Shown here: piece by piece, positions 32,529 through 40,603 of the stretch | How the letters are laid out: each line of letters starts with the position of its first letter | Numbering within the stretch: position 1 is the stretch's first letter | From: Tolumonas osonensis | GTDB lineage: Bacteria > Pseudomonadota > Gammaproteobacteria > Enterobacterales > Aeromonadaceae | Reading direction: 5' to 3' | NCBI RefSeq assembly: GCF_014202415.1 | Contig: NZ_JACHGR010000002.1 | Span: 186,001 to 250,000 of the forward strand | Length of the DNA stretch: 64,000 nucleotides | Notes under the pieces: model-generated | The model's database searches: none | Seen by the model: only the letters and a program-made list of their open reading frames with translations | What the model was told of the DNA's origin: nothing | Program-made: the position numbers and the translations under genes

Positions 32529-33244
32529 TAATGCGCAGATTGCGGTTTCAAATGTTTCAGCCAGCGTTTTTCAGCCAGACGGAATAAGCCGACCAGCAAA
32601 AAAGAGATAATCAGATAGATCGCAGCCGCAAGACCAAATGCATGGAATGACTTATATGTCGCTGCATTGACATCACGCGCAATTTTCAGAATATCTGGCA
32701 CCGTCGCTGTGAATGCCAGCGAGGTGGCGTGCAGCATCAGAATGACTTCATTGCTGTAGGCCGGCAGAGCACGGCGCAAAGCTGAAGGAATAATGATGCT
32801 GCGATACAACGTAAAGCCGGAAAAGCCATACGCGCGGGCAGCCTCAATTTCACCATGCGGTATCGCCCTGATGGCGCCAGCCAGCATTTCTGTCGTATAG
32901 GCACAAGTATTTAACGCCAGTGCCAGCACGGTACAGTTAAATCCGCTACGGAAGAATAAATTCAGAAAATCGACTTCACGCACCACGCTTAATGTATAGA
33001 CACCGGAATAGAACACCAGTAACTGCACATACAGCGGAGTACCACGGAAGATATAGGTATAGAGCCATACCGGCATCCAGAGCGCTTTTTTCTTCGAGAC
33101 GCGGGCAATAGACATTGGCAGTGCCAGCATAAAACCGAACGCCAGCGAGAGCACAAGCAGCCACATCGTGACCGCCACACCGGTGAAGCGGTAGCCATCA
33201 CTCCACAGAAAAGCCTTTCCGTATTGCATCAGGATATCAATCAT
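32528..33244 (-). CDS. hisM: Histidine/basic amino acid ABC transporter, permease HisM
   Basis: Inner-membrane permease subunit pairing with HisQ. The 238-aa protein has about five hydrophobic segments and the EAA loop (EIEAARAYGFSGFTLYRSIIIPSALRRALPAYSN) that contacts the ATPase. The start overlaps the hisQ stop by four bases. The stop is formed at the edge of the palindromic repeat. Confidence 0.93.
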   Translation of the reverse strand: MIDILMQYGKAFLWSDGYRFTGVAVTMWLLVLSLAFGFMLALPMSIARVSKKKALWMPVWLYTYIFRGTPLYVQLLVFYSGVYTLSVVREVDFLNLFFRSGFNCTVLALALNTCAYTTEMLAGAIRAIPHGEIEAARAYGFSGFTLYRSIIIPSALRRALPAYSNEVILMLHATSLAFTATVPDILKIARDVNAATYKSFHAFGLAAAIYLIISFLLVGLFRLAEKRWLKHLKPQSAH

Positions 33245-33927
33245 AGTTCAGCACTCCGGACACCCATTGAATAGCGACGTTCCAGCCAAAGCAGAACCAG
33301 ATTCGACACCGTTGTAAAAATCAGATAGACCACAGCCGCCACGATGGTGAAATAGAAAAACTGATATGTTCCCTTTCCGGCATTCTGCGTTGCTTTTACA
33401 ACATCAGACAGACCGATGATCGAGACCAGGGCTGTCGCTTTTAACGTGACCTGCCAGTTGTTGGTTATTCCGGGTAATGCAAAGCGCATCAACTGAGGGA
33501 ACAGGATGTAACGGAATGTCTGCCAGGGGGAAAATCCATAGGCGACACCGGCTTCAAGCTGTCCTTTGGGGACCATCAGATACGCGCCACGGAACGTCTC
33601 GGTGAAATAGGCACCATAAATAAAACCAATAGTGAGCACCCCTGCCGTGAAGGGATCGATATTGATTTGGGCAATTCCCACTGATTCAGTCACAGTATTG
33701 ACGGCAATCTGCAGACCATAAAATATCAGCAGCATCAAAACCAGATCAGGCACACCGCGGATCAACGTGGTATAAGTGCCCGCCACTAATTTCGCCAATT
33801 TACTCTGCGATGACTTTGCGGCTGCGCCTATTAATCCCAGCAGAAAAGAGAGGACAACTGAAAGCAGCGCCTGCTCTATCGTCACCAGCGCTCCGTCTAA
33901 AATGACAGAGCCGTACCCATACAGCAT
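33241..33927 (-). CDS. hisQ: Histidine/basic amino acid ABC transporter, permease HisQ
   Basis: Second permease subunit. It starts MLYGYGSVILDGALV at 33927, matching enteric HisQ; an in-frame start 17 codons upstream lies near the hisJ-hisQ terminator and is not conserved. The protein has 228 aa, several membrane helices and the EAA loop (QLEAGVAYGFSPWQTFRYILFP). It overlaps hisM by four bases. Confidence 0.93.
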   Translation of the reverse strand: MLYGYGSVILDGALVTIEQALLSVVLSFLLGLIGAAAKSSQSKLAKLVAGTYTTLIRGVPDLVLMLLIFYGLQIAVNTVTESVGIAQINIDPFTAGVLTIGFIYGAYFTETFRGAYLMVPKGQLEAGVAYGFSPWQTFRYILFPQLMRFALPGITNNWQVTLKATALVSIIGLSDVVKATQNAGKGTYQFFYFTIVAAVVYLIFTTVSNLVLLWLERRYSMGVRSAEL

Positions 33928-33959
33928 ACCGATATACCTGATTTTATTTTGATACTGAA

Positions 33960-33991
33960 AAACAACGAGGCTCCTCATCTGAAGAGCCTCG
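33960..33991 (-). terminator. Intercistronic terminator between hisJ and hisQ
   Basis: CGAGGCTC (33966-33973) pairs with GAGCCTCG (33984-33991). On the minus strand the stem is followed by TTGTTTTTC. Partial termination here would give more binding protein than permease, as is common in ABC importers. Confidence 0.75.
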
Positions 33992-34018
33992 CCATCAAAT
34001 TACAGTCAACGGGAAGTG

Positions 34019-34798
34019 TTATTCACCGTAGATGTTGAATTTGAAATATTTTTTAGCCAGCGTGTCGTAAGTGCCATCCTTACGCATTTCTGCCAGTGTC
34101 TTGTTCAGCGCATCTTTCAGAGCCGTGTCTTCTTTACGAACACCGATACCCGCGCCAACACCGAAGTATTTTTCATCGTTGATTTCGGTACCCGCATATT
34201 CGAACTGCTCACCCTGTGGTTTGTTCAGGAAGCTTTCACCGGCAGTTACAGCATCCTGGAATGCCGCATCAACACGACCAGATACCAGATCCGCATATAC
34301 CAGGTCCTGATTCTGGTAAGGCACCAGTTCTACGCCTTTACTCTGCCAGTTATCTTTCGCATAGGTTTCAGCGGTTGTACCCTGCATGACACCAACGCGT
34401 TTGCCTTGCAGTGCTTCAACAGTTGGCTGAATACCAGAACCTTTGGCTGCAACCAGACGAGCCGGTGTGCCATACAGTTTATTGGTGAAATTAATTTCCT
34501 GCTGACGTTGTTCGGTAATGGACATTGCAGAAAGAATGGCATCGATTTTCTTCGCTTTCAGCGCTGGGATCAGACCATCAAAATCGCTTTCAACCCACTC
34601 GCATTTGGCTTTCAGACGTTTACACATCTCATTACCCAAATCGATATCAAAACCGGTCAGTGAACCATCCGCTGCTTTCACTTCAAACGGCGCATACCCT
34701 GGTTCCACACCAAAACGGATTTCTTTAATTTCAGCGGCATTTGCATTCACAGCAAACGCGATAGCAGCAAGCTGCATTATTCTGCGAAAGTTTTTCAT
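34019..34798 (-). CDS. hisJ: Periplasmic histidine/lysine-arginine-ornithine-binding protein
   Basis: Periplasmic ligand-binding component of the HisQMP importer, of the HisJ/ArgT type. A signal peptide ends around AVNANAAE. The mature protein has the ligand-binding pattern of the family ([25 protein letters not shown], a likely disulfide between two Cys seven residues apart, and [15 protein letters not shown]). The 259-aa length is typical. The start at MKNFRR (34798) was preferred over one four codons upstream. It is first in the operon, and ligand preference among His, Lys, Arg and ornithine cannot be read from sequence. Confidence 0.92.
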   Translation of the reverse strand: MKNFRRIMQLAAIAFAVNANAAEIKEIRFGVEPGYAPFEVKAADGSLTGFDIDLGNEMCKRLKAKCEWVESDFDGLIPALKAKKIDAILSAMSITEQRQQEINFTNKLYGTPARLVAAKGSGIQPTVEALQGKRVGVMQGTTAETYAKDNWQSKGVELVPYQNQDLVYADLVSGRVDAAFQDAVTAGESFLNKPQGEQFEYAGTEINDEKYFGVGAGIGVRKEDTALKDALNKTLAEMRKDGTYDTLAKKYFKFNIYGE

Positions 34799-35025
34799 CT
34801 TTATTCCCATTCTTAATAATCAATCCCGGAATGCACGCATCATCAGCCCTGAACGTGCCACACAAAAATCTTATCAAAAGAACGACAGAAACAAAATATT
34901 CTGCATCTTTTTTATTTTACAGAATATTATATATTTATTCACTATCACTGCTTAAAACTGCATTAGCCGATAAATAGCTCATTAACTATGCATTCCAATC
35001 AGCAGAATCATCTACTAATTAGCAG

Positions 35026-35577
35026 TTACAATCCATATTGATTCCGGTTCGCTGCAATAAAAAGCAACGCCATTATAGTGAGATTATCTGAGATTACCCC
35101 CTGATTAATCATTGCCAGCAGATCATCAAAAGTATGCAGTTCGACCTGAATATCTTCTGTATCTTCAAGTTCCTGCTGACCCGCTTTCAGATTACGGGCA
35201 ATAAACAGTGCTCCGCACTCATTGGTGACCGAGTTAGAAAGATAGAAATTCGTCAGTAATGGCTGAATGTCATCGGAGGTATAACCTGTTTCTTCCTGCA
35301 ACTCCCTCGCCGCGGTCTGTAACCAGTCTTCTCCCTCCGGCGCCCCACCCTCCGGAATTTCCAACGAGCTGAGATTACCAATCGCATAGCGGGTTTGCCT
35401 CACCATCACTATCCGGCCGTCATCCAGAACCGGGACAACTCCTACTGCCCTGTTTTTGAACTCTACAACACCATATTGTGCCGGTGATCCCTTCGGGCTC
35501 AGCACCTCATCATGACGCACCTTGATCCATGGCGTTTCAAATACCACTTTTGACGTTAATGTCTTCCAGATACTCAT
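35026..35577 (-). CDS. Nudix hydrolase (ADP-ribose pyrophosphatase-like)
   Basis: Hydrolyses a nucleoside diphosphate linked to another group, most likely ADP-ribose or a related sugar nucleotide. The full Nudix box is present: GGAPEGEDWLQTAARELQEETGY. The N-terminal beta region (VFETPWIKVRHDEVL) and the position of the box (about residues 77-99) fit the NudF/NudK subgroup. It is 183 aa long. It is a single gene, divergent from arfA, and the substrate is uncertain. Confidence 0.88.
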   Translation of the reverse strand: MSIWKTLTSKVVFETPWIKVRHDEVLSPKGSPAQYGVVEFKNRAVGVVPVLDDGRIVMVRQTRYAIGNLSSLEIPEGGAPEGEDWLQTAARELQEETGYTSDDIQPLLTNFYLSNSVTNECGALFIARNLKAGQQELEDTEDIQVELHTFDDLLAMINQGVISDNLTIMALLFIAANRNQYGL

Positions 35578-35652
35578 AAATTTTCTGTCATCTCTTCTTG
35601 TCTGCCTTCGTGCAGACGTTCATAATTTGCGCAAATTCACCAGGAGGTCACG

Positions 35653-35844
35653 ATGAAAACGAAAACATCCCTTACCGGATATCAGCATCAGCGCGGCGCT
35701 ATCGCCGATAATCATTTGCAGGCATTAGTTACGGATAAATTATTCCGCAGCCGTGTGGAACAGAATATTAAAGGAAAAGGCAGCTATCGTCGCCATGCGA
35801 AACACCGCCGGCAGGACGAGTCCGGTTTAAAAATTGCTGCCTAG
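35653..35844 (+). CDS. arfA: Alternative ribosome-rescue factor A
   Basis: Releases ribosomes stalled on mRNAs without a stop codon by recruiting RF2, as a backup to tmRNA. The 63-codon frame has the diagnostic core: a YQHQRG opening, IADNHLQALVTDKLFR, and the basic KGKGSYRRHAKHRR ribosome-channel segment. An AGGAGGT Shine-Dalgarno lies four bases before the ATG. As in other ArfA genes, the last codons fall in a strong RNA hairpin, and here the TAG stop is in its loop. The working protein is therefore probably shorter than 63 residues and read from cleaved or truncated mRNA. Gene identity is firm; the exact processed end is inferred. Confidence 0.93.
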   Translation: MKTKTSLTGYQHQRGAIADNHLQALVTDKLFRSRVEQNIKGKGSYRRHAKHRRQDESGLKIAA

Positions 35845-35858
35845 TTGTTTTTAAACCG
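35823..35858 (+). promoter_or_regulatory. Hairpin enclosing the arfA stop codon (non-stop mRNA element)
   Basis: CGGTTTAAAAA (35823-35833) pairs perfectly with TTTTTAAACCG (35848-35858). The 14-base interval holds the TAG stop at 35842-35844. RNase III cleavage in E. coli arfA, or Rho-independent termination in some relatives, removes the stop codon so the message is a tmRNA substrate. The layout here fits either route, with cleavage more likely because no clean T tract follows the stem. Confidence 0.85.
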
Positions 35859-35912
35859 AATTTGTCTTTGCTCACTAAAAGAACAAACGAAACATGATGT
35901 GCTGTTTTGCTC

Positions 35913-35941
35913 TTGCCTGAATGAAATCATCCCGTTATTAT
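35913..35941 (+). promoter_or_regulatory. Sigma-70 promoter of the tRNA-Val pair
   Basis: TTGCCT (35913-35918) and TATTAT (35936-35941) are 17 bases apart, followed by a GC-rich discriminator (GCCCGC). The first tRNA starts 27 bases past the -10 box. This is typical of stringently controlled stable RNA promoters. Confidence 0.7.
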
Positions 35942-35967
35942 GCCCGCACATCGAAGCGATGTGTTGT

Positions 35968-36044
35968 GCGTCCTTAGCTCAGCTGGTTAGAGCACCACCT
36001 TGACATGGTGGGGGTCGGTGGTTCGAGTCCACTAGGACGCACCA
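35968..36044 (+). tRNA. tRNA-Val (GAC), copy 1
   Basis: A 77-base cloverleaf with acceptor stem GCGTCCT/AGGACGC, D-arm AGCTCAGCTGGTTAGAGC, anticodon stem CCACC/GGTGG with loop TTGACAT (anticodon GAC), T-loop GTTCGAGTC and an encoded CCA. Confidence 0.98.
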
Positions 36045-36072
36045 TTCTTCGATAGCAAAAAATTTCTCAAGT

Positions 36073-36149
36073 GCGTCCTTAGCTCAGCTGGTTAGAGCAC
36101 CACCTTGACATGGTGGGGGTCGGTGGTTCGAGTCCACTAGGACGCACCA
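36073..36149 (+). tRNA. tRNA-Val (GAC), copy 2
   Basis: Identical over all 77 bases to copy 1 and separated from it by 28 bases of unrelated A+T-rich spacer. The tandem pair mirrors E. coli valV-valW. A common transcript is likely. Confidence 0.98.
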
Positions 36150-36184
36150 TTTCTCAGTGAATCAATCTGTTATCTCTCTTTTGT

Positions 36185-37123
36185 TCAATACGCCTTTATC
36201 GGTGTCATAAACCCGTTCGGTTTAATCGCAATCAATGAGCAGTTTAAGTTTTGTAGTACATTCTCTGCTGTATTACCGATTACAAAACCAGGAATGCCAC
36301 TTCGACCAACAGTTCCCATCACCAATATATCAATGTCGTTCTCAGTGATGAATTGAGGAATGACTTCATCCGGACTCCCCCGAACATGGGCGACATCATA
36401 ATTCTCAGTGAGCGCTGATTCCTGGATTAGTTTATTTAATGCATCATAATGATGTTGGCTTGTTGCATTAACAAACTTGGCGAGATCTTCCGCGTCTACT
36501 CTGACGCTCATATTCTTCGACAAATATTCTTCAAATATATAATCCCAGCAAGATATTATTTTAAGTTTTTCATTATATGTGTTGGCAAGTGACCTTGAAA
36601 TTTCGAGTAAATGTAGCGTTAGAGAATGGCCTTCCGCAGTCGGACTTAATGGGTCAATTGCAACTGCGATATTCTTTTCATGATCCTGTTTATGTGTTGC
36701 CTTTGATATCCACGCTGGGCAAGGGCATTTACGCAAAATGTCCATATCGATTGCTTTGAAACCACGTTCATCATCAATTTTTTCTGCATCTTTAATCAAT
36801 AAGTCATAGCCATTTTTGATGATATGACGAATAACGAATATCGAAGGGATACTGCTATATTCAATCTTGAAGCTCAGAGCAAAATCGGACTCATTCAGAG
36901 TGCTTTCACTGCGGATAGCCTTGAGATCATGCTTAAATTTGTCAGCCACGGAAAACTCAAAAACAGGCTTATATTCAGACAATTCTTTGGGGAATTCAGG
37001 GCAAACAACCAACACATCAAGTTTTGCCTGGTTCTGATGAGCTAAGCGGACAGCATGTTTTAAGGAGTTTTTTACCTCTAACATGCCATTGCTAACTAAT
37101 AGAATTTTCTTGAAATTAAGCAT
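36185..37123 (-). CDS. uspE: Universal stress protein E (tandem Usp domains)
   Basis: Stress-response protein with two Usp domains in one chain. The 312-aa protein begins MLNFKKILLVSNGMLEVKNSLKHAVRLA. A second Usp repeat starts near the middle (KNIAVAIDPLSP) and ends with the nucleotide-type motif VMGTVGRSGIPGFVIGNTAENVL. The start is set at 37123, with GAGGA upstream; an in-frame start six codons earlier is less conserved. It lies 35 bases past the second tRNA-Val, convergent with it. The uspE label is by architecture. Confidence 0.88.
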   Translation of the reverse strand: MLNFKKILLVSNGMLEVKNSLKHAVRLAHQNQAKLDVLVVCPEFPKELSEYKPVFEFSVADKFKHDLKAIRSESTLNESDFALSFKIEYSSIPSIFVIRHIIKNGYDLLIKDAEKIDDERGFKAIDMDILRKCPCPAWISKATHKQDHEKNIAVAIDPLSPTAEGHSLTLHLLEISRSLANTYNEKLKIISCWDYIFEEYLSKNMSVRVDAEDLAKFVNATSQHHYDALNKLIQESALTENYDVAHVRGSPDEVIPQFITENDIDILVMGTVGRSGIPGFVIGNTAENVLQNLNCSLIAIKPNGFMTPIKAY

Positions 37124-37513
37124 GATTTTTTCCTCGGTCAACTCATAAACACAAGCCCTTTTGAGTACTTACCGTGCTTGTCCTGATCCAATGTTACGAA
37201 TTTGATGTGTAGGTAACAATTGGAGATATCAATATAAATGTATACCAAAATACATGGGGATGTATGGCGCCCGACAAAAAAAGCACGCAGGCTCGTTCAT
37301 CGAGTCAATGATAAGGACAGAGGCTGGGATCAGGAGTAGTGATGAAGGCACAAAACCTTATCACACCTTACAAATACGCACAAAATTCACGCATAACCCC
37401 TTGACAAAACCCAGATCAAAACGGATATTCACTTACGTAAATGTAAGTTTTTACTTATGAAAACTTAATGCTGCATCCTGATGATACCAGTGCGGATAAT
37501 GTGCGAGGTGAAA
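37124..37513. other. Divergent regulatory region between uspE and the epimerase gene
   Basis: No gene is visible in 390 bases. The right side (37368-37448) holds the cassette promoter and operator described separately. The left part, toward uspE, shows only a short AT-rich stretch and no recognised box. Confidence 0.6.
37368..37448 (+). promoter_or_regulatory. Promoter and candidate operator of the epimerase-lactonase operon
   Basis: TTGACA (37401-37406) and GATATT (37424-37429) are 17 bases apart. Just downstream, ACTTAC-N6-GTAAGT at 37431-37448 is a perfect inverted repeat at the expected start site. Upstream, TTACAAATACGCACAA begins at 37368, followed by a second ACGCATAA. All of these elements recur before the Gfo/Idh gene at 40503-40581, so a shared regulator is very likely. 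Confidence 0.72.
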
Positions 37514-38503
37514 ATGAATATCCTACTTATTGGTGGCCTGGGGAATATTGGTTCCCCCATCACCTATCAATTGGCAGCGATGGGACACTCGGTCTATGTT
37601 CTTGGCAGAAAAAAGATAGAGCAGATTCAGCCGGACATTACATATATCTCTGGTAACACAGAGGATTTCGCTTTATTACAATCATTACAAGAACAGTACG
37701 CTATCGATATTGTTATTAATTTTGCAATTCAATCGACTGCGCAAGCAGAAGTGAATATCAATGCATTTGCCAATAAAATTAAACAATTCATCTTTATCAG
37801 CACCGTCACTGTTCTGAACCGTGAAAAAAATGTCGTACTTACAGAAGAGTCTGAATGTGGAAACCCGTTCAGTACGTATGCACAGACGAAACTTAAATGT
37901 GAACAAATTTTTCTGAATGCTTATTACGAACAACATTTTCCGGTGACTACCGTCCGGCCTTCGCAAACCTACAGCAAAGATAAACTGCCTTTAAGTGTTA
38001 AAGGAAAAAGCTATTGGTCAGTGATTGACCGGATTCTGAATGATAAGCCCGTGATTATCCATGGCGACGGGACATCAACCTGGGCTTCAATGCACAGCAA
38101 CGATTTTTGTCGTGGCTTTATTCCCCTCATCAATCACCCGCAGGCTGTCGGAGAAATTTATCATTTAACCGGCGATGAAATCCTCACCTGGAACATGATC
38201 TATCACGAACTAGCCAGACAACTGAATAAAGATATCAATATTGTACATATCCCGACTTATTTGCTGGAAAAAAGTAAACAATACGATTTCAGAATGTCCA
38301 TCAAGGGGGACAAACAATATTCCGTTATCTTTGATAATCAGAAAATAAAAAGAATATGCCCTGACTTCCAATGTCAGATTTCAATGAAAGACGGTATCCG
38401 TATGTATCTGGACTATATGGATAAACACCCCGCCCTGAAGGTCACTGATCCTGAATTCGATCAATGGTGCGATGATGCTATCGGACAAGGAGTGATCCTG
38501 TGA
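37514..38503 (+). CDS. NAD-dependent epimerase/dehydratase family protein (extended SDR)
   Basis: Probable sugar-modifying enzyme of the extended short-chain dehydrogenase superfamily. The 329-aa protein starts MNILLIGGLGNIGSPI at 37514, with a GAGGTG Shine-Dalgarno. The GxxGxxG nucleotide-binding motif is at residues 8-14, and the substrate domain carries TVRPSQTYS and HGDGTSTWASMHSNDFCRGF. Instead of the classical YxxxK after a Ser/Thr, it has YAQTKLKCEQ (Tyr-Ala-Gln-Thr-Lys), which fits YxxxK. It overlaps the lactonase gene by four bases and is controlled by the promoter at 37401. The substrate is unknown; an NDP-sugar or free sugar derivative is inferred. Confidence 0.85.
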   Translation: MNILLIGGLGNIGSPITYQLAAMGHSVYVLGRKKIEQIQPDITYISGNTEDFALLQSLQEQYAIDIVINFAIQSTAQAEVNINAFANKIKQFIFISTVTVLNREKNVVLTEESECGNPFSTYAQTKLKCEQIFLNAYYEQHFPVTTVRPSQTYSKDKLPLSVKGKSYWSVIDRILNDKPVIIHGDGTSTWASMHSNDFCRGFIPLINHPQAVGEIYHLTGDEILTWNMIYHELARQLNKDINIVHIPTYLLEKSKQYDFRMSIKGDKQYSVIFDNQKIKRICPDFQCQISMKDGIRMYLDYMDKHPALKVTDPEFDQWCDDAIGQGVIL

Positions 38504-39513
38504 GCTTTAAAACTTTTTTAGTGGGATATGGTGATAGTCAGGGCAATGGCCGTGGCCTTTATTCTGTTGAGGTGAATAACGATAGCATTCAGGCAAAACT
38601 TGCATATCCTTGCGAAATGAAACCCGGCGCCATTATCGCCACTGAGAACCGGCTTTATATGTCTTATCTGGGGGATAACAAAGAACCGGGTATTCTGTTG
38701 TTCTCGCTTGATGAAGAATTAAATCTGACCTTTTTAAATAAACAGACTATTCCATTTTTTCTTACTTCATTTGGTCGTATTCATCATTCAAATCATCTGC
38801 TCGGCTCATCATTTTACGATGGCGTCGATGTGATTTTTGAAGCTGCCGATAATATTCATATAAAAAGTGTGGATAAACACCCTTATCGACCGAGAAGCGC
38901 TGATATACGTCAGGCAGAAACACACCCTCACCATATATGCGCACTGAGTGATGGACTGCACGCTTACTCCGTGGATATGGGGACTGATTTCGTTAGTTTT
39001 TATTCGATCAGGAACAATGGACTTCATCTTCTCAAAGATGCTTTCATCGACTGCCCCCTGGGTTCTGGCCCGAGAATCATGCGGATCAGTCCTGATAACA
39101 GGCTCGCCTATTTATTACATGAGATATCAAACAGCGTCGCTGTGTATGCCCTGCATGACGTTGGATTCGATGAAATTCAGAGAATATCCACGCTGGATGA
39201 CAATACAGTAATAACAAACAGCGCTGCCGGATGTGCAATGACAGCGGATGGCGAATATCTGTTGGTTACCAACCGAGGTGAGAATACGTTAGTACTATTC
39301 AGAGCCAATCCGGAAAATGGCCTCCTGACACTATGTGATCGGATTCAGACCGGCTTGATCCCGAGAGATCTGTATATCAGAGACCACCAGATCATTGTCG
39401 CAGCACAGGCATCGGATTGCTTACAACTATTCGAAATTGATACCCGACAGCACAGGTTAAAATTATTAAGCGAAGTAACCGGAGTTTATGCCCCGGTTGG
39501 TTTTCTCAATTAA
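38500..39513 (+). CDS. Beta-propeller lactonase family protein
   Basis: Seven-bladed propeller protein of the 6-phosphogluconolactonase (Pgl/YbhE) superfamily, probably hydrolysing a sugar lactone. The 337-aa protein shows repeated blade strands. The family features SGPRIMRISPDNRLAYLLHE and GCAMTADGEYLLVTNRGENTLVLF are clear, and the histidine-rich segment AETHPHHICALSDG matches the H-rich blade loop of the family. The start is GTG at 38500, overlapping the epimerase stop (GTGA), so translation is coupled. A dehydrogenase that would make a lactone lies in the same regulon at 40604. The specific lactone is not known. Confidence 0.82.
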   Translation: MSFKTFLVGYGDSQGNGRGLYSVEVNNDSIQAKLAYPCEMKPGAIIATENRLYMSYLGDNKEPGILLFSLDEELNLTFLNKQTIPFFLTSFGRIHHSNHLLGSSFYDGVDVIFEAADNIHIKSVDKHPYRPRSADIRQAETHPHHICALSDGLHAYSVDMGTDFVSFYSIRNNGLHLLKDAFIDCPLGSGPRIMRISPDNRLAYLLHEISNSVAVYALHDVGFDEIQRISTLDDNTVITNSAAGCAMTADGEYLLVTNRGENTLVLFRANPENGLLTLCDRIQTGLIPRDLYIRDHQIIVAAQASDCLQLFEIDTRQHRLKLLSEVTGVYAPVGFLN

Positions 39514-39514
39514 G

Positions 39515-40309
39515 TCAATTTGAAAGCGGCAGACATCCGCTGTCTGCCGATGCTGACTCATCAGCCACAACGATGAGTTCGACTTCATTTTCCTCAATAC
39601 ACTTTAAGATATTCGCCGGCGGACGTTTATCTGTAATAACACAATCAATATCCGACCACTGACATGATTGATGCATAAGCTGAGTATTAAATTTTGAGAA
39701 TGTAGCGATACAAATAACCCGTTGCGATTGCTGAGCCATCGCTATTTTAAGTAACGCATCCAATTCTGTATCAGTGGTAATACCCGCTTCTGATAAGGCG
39801 CTGACGCCGATAAATGTTTTATCCGCCTGATAGTGTTTGATTTGTTCAATGGTAATATTGCCTAAAATCGTATGTGAGAACTCGTCAAACATTCCACCCA
39901 ATACACATTTTTTTATATTTTCTTTTCCGCTGATCTCATTCAGCACTTCGAGAGAGTTAGTAATGACAGTCGCGGGTGTTTGTAAATGATGCGCCAGTGC
40001 GGCCGTGGTAGTGCCCGCATCGAGGAACAGGATGTCATGCTCATTGAGCATCGGCAAAGCACGGCGGGCAAGTACCTCCTTGACCGGGTTAAATTCACTC
40101 CGCTGATGAAACGACAGGCTTACCCGTTTCTCGGAAAGAATAGCGCCGCCCCGAATGCGGATAATACCAGGGATCTTGGTCAATTTGACCAAATCCCTGC
40201 GGGCTGAATCGTACGAGATCTGGTACTGCTGACAAATATATTCGAGAGTTACTTTCCCCTGACTCCGGACAAGTTCCTCTAATTCAATTAAGCGTTCTTC
40301 CTGAGTCAT
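39515..40309 (-). CDS. DeoR/GlpR family transcriptional regulator
   Basis: Sugar-responsive repressor of the DeoR family. The 264-aa protein has an N-terminal winged helix-turn-helix (about residues 1-58: EERLIELEELVRSQG, then SYDSARRDLVKL and RIRGGA) and a C-terminal effector-binding domain of the DeoRC type (DILFLDAGTTTAALAHHL, TNSLEVLNEI, and SDIDCVITDKRPP). It is encoded convergent with the lactonase and divergent from the Gfo/Idh gene, which share a candidate operator. It is the obvious candidate to bind that operator. The effector is unknown, typically a phosphorylated sugar. Confidence 0.9.
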   Translation of the reverse strand: MTQEERLIELEELVRSQGKVTLEYICQQYQISYDSARRDLVKLTKIPGIIRIRGGAILSEKRVSLSFHQRSEFNPVKEVLARRALPMLNEHDILFLDAGTTTAALAHHLQTPATVITNSLEVLNEISGKENIKKCVLGGMFDEFSHTILGNITIEQIKHYQADKTFIGVSALSEAGITTDTELDALLKIAMAQQSQRVICIATFSKFNTQLMHQSCQWSDIDCVITDKRPPANILKCIEENEVELIVVADESASADSGCLPLSN

Positions 40310-40603
40310 AAATTCATCCCGCAGCTATGCCTGATATGAAAAGTATCAATTAGATTACCTTACGTTAACTTATTTTTGCACTCTATTCACTCAAACTCAT
40401 CATCTTTTGCCTGATAAAAACATAAATGATTCAGATAAAGCCCGAAAAACACACTAATATGAACTCCAAACAAGCATTAAACGTATAAAAACTTGCCAAA
40501 AATTACAAATGCGCACAATATGCGTACAATCGCTTGACAAAAATACGCACAAAACGGATATTTACTTACGTGCTTATAAGTGATTATTTAAGGGAAGTTA
40601 ATT
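40310..40603. promoter_or_regulatory. Divergent promoter region between the DeoR regulator and the Gfo/Idh gene
   Basis: TTGACA (40534-40539) and GATATT (40557-40562) are 17 bases apart, driving the plus strand. ACTTAC-N6-ATAAGT at 40564-40581 is the same 18-bp dyad as at 37431, with one mismatch. TTACAAATGCGCACAA begins at 40503. Near the regulator side, CTTACGTTAACTTA at 40359-40372 carries part of the same operator and may allow autoregulation. Confidence 0.7.

Noticed and set aside
34799-35025. ArgR boxes upstream of hisJ
   Set aside because: A TGAATAAAT-type half-site is present near 34940, but the second half and the paired box match poorly. A+T-rich chance matches are likely here.
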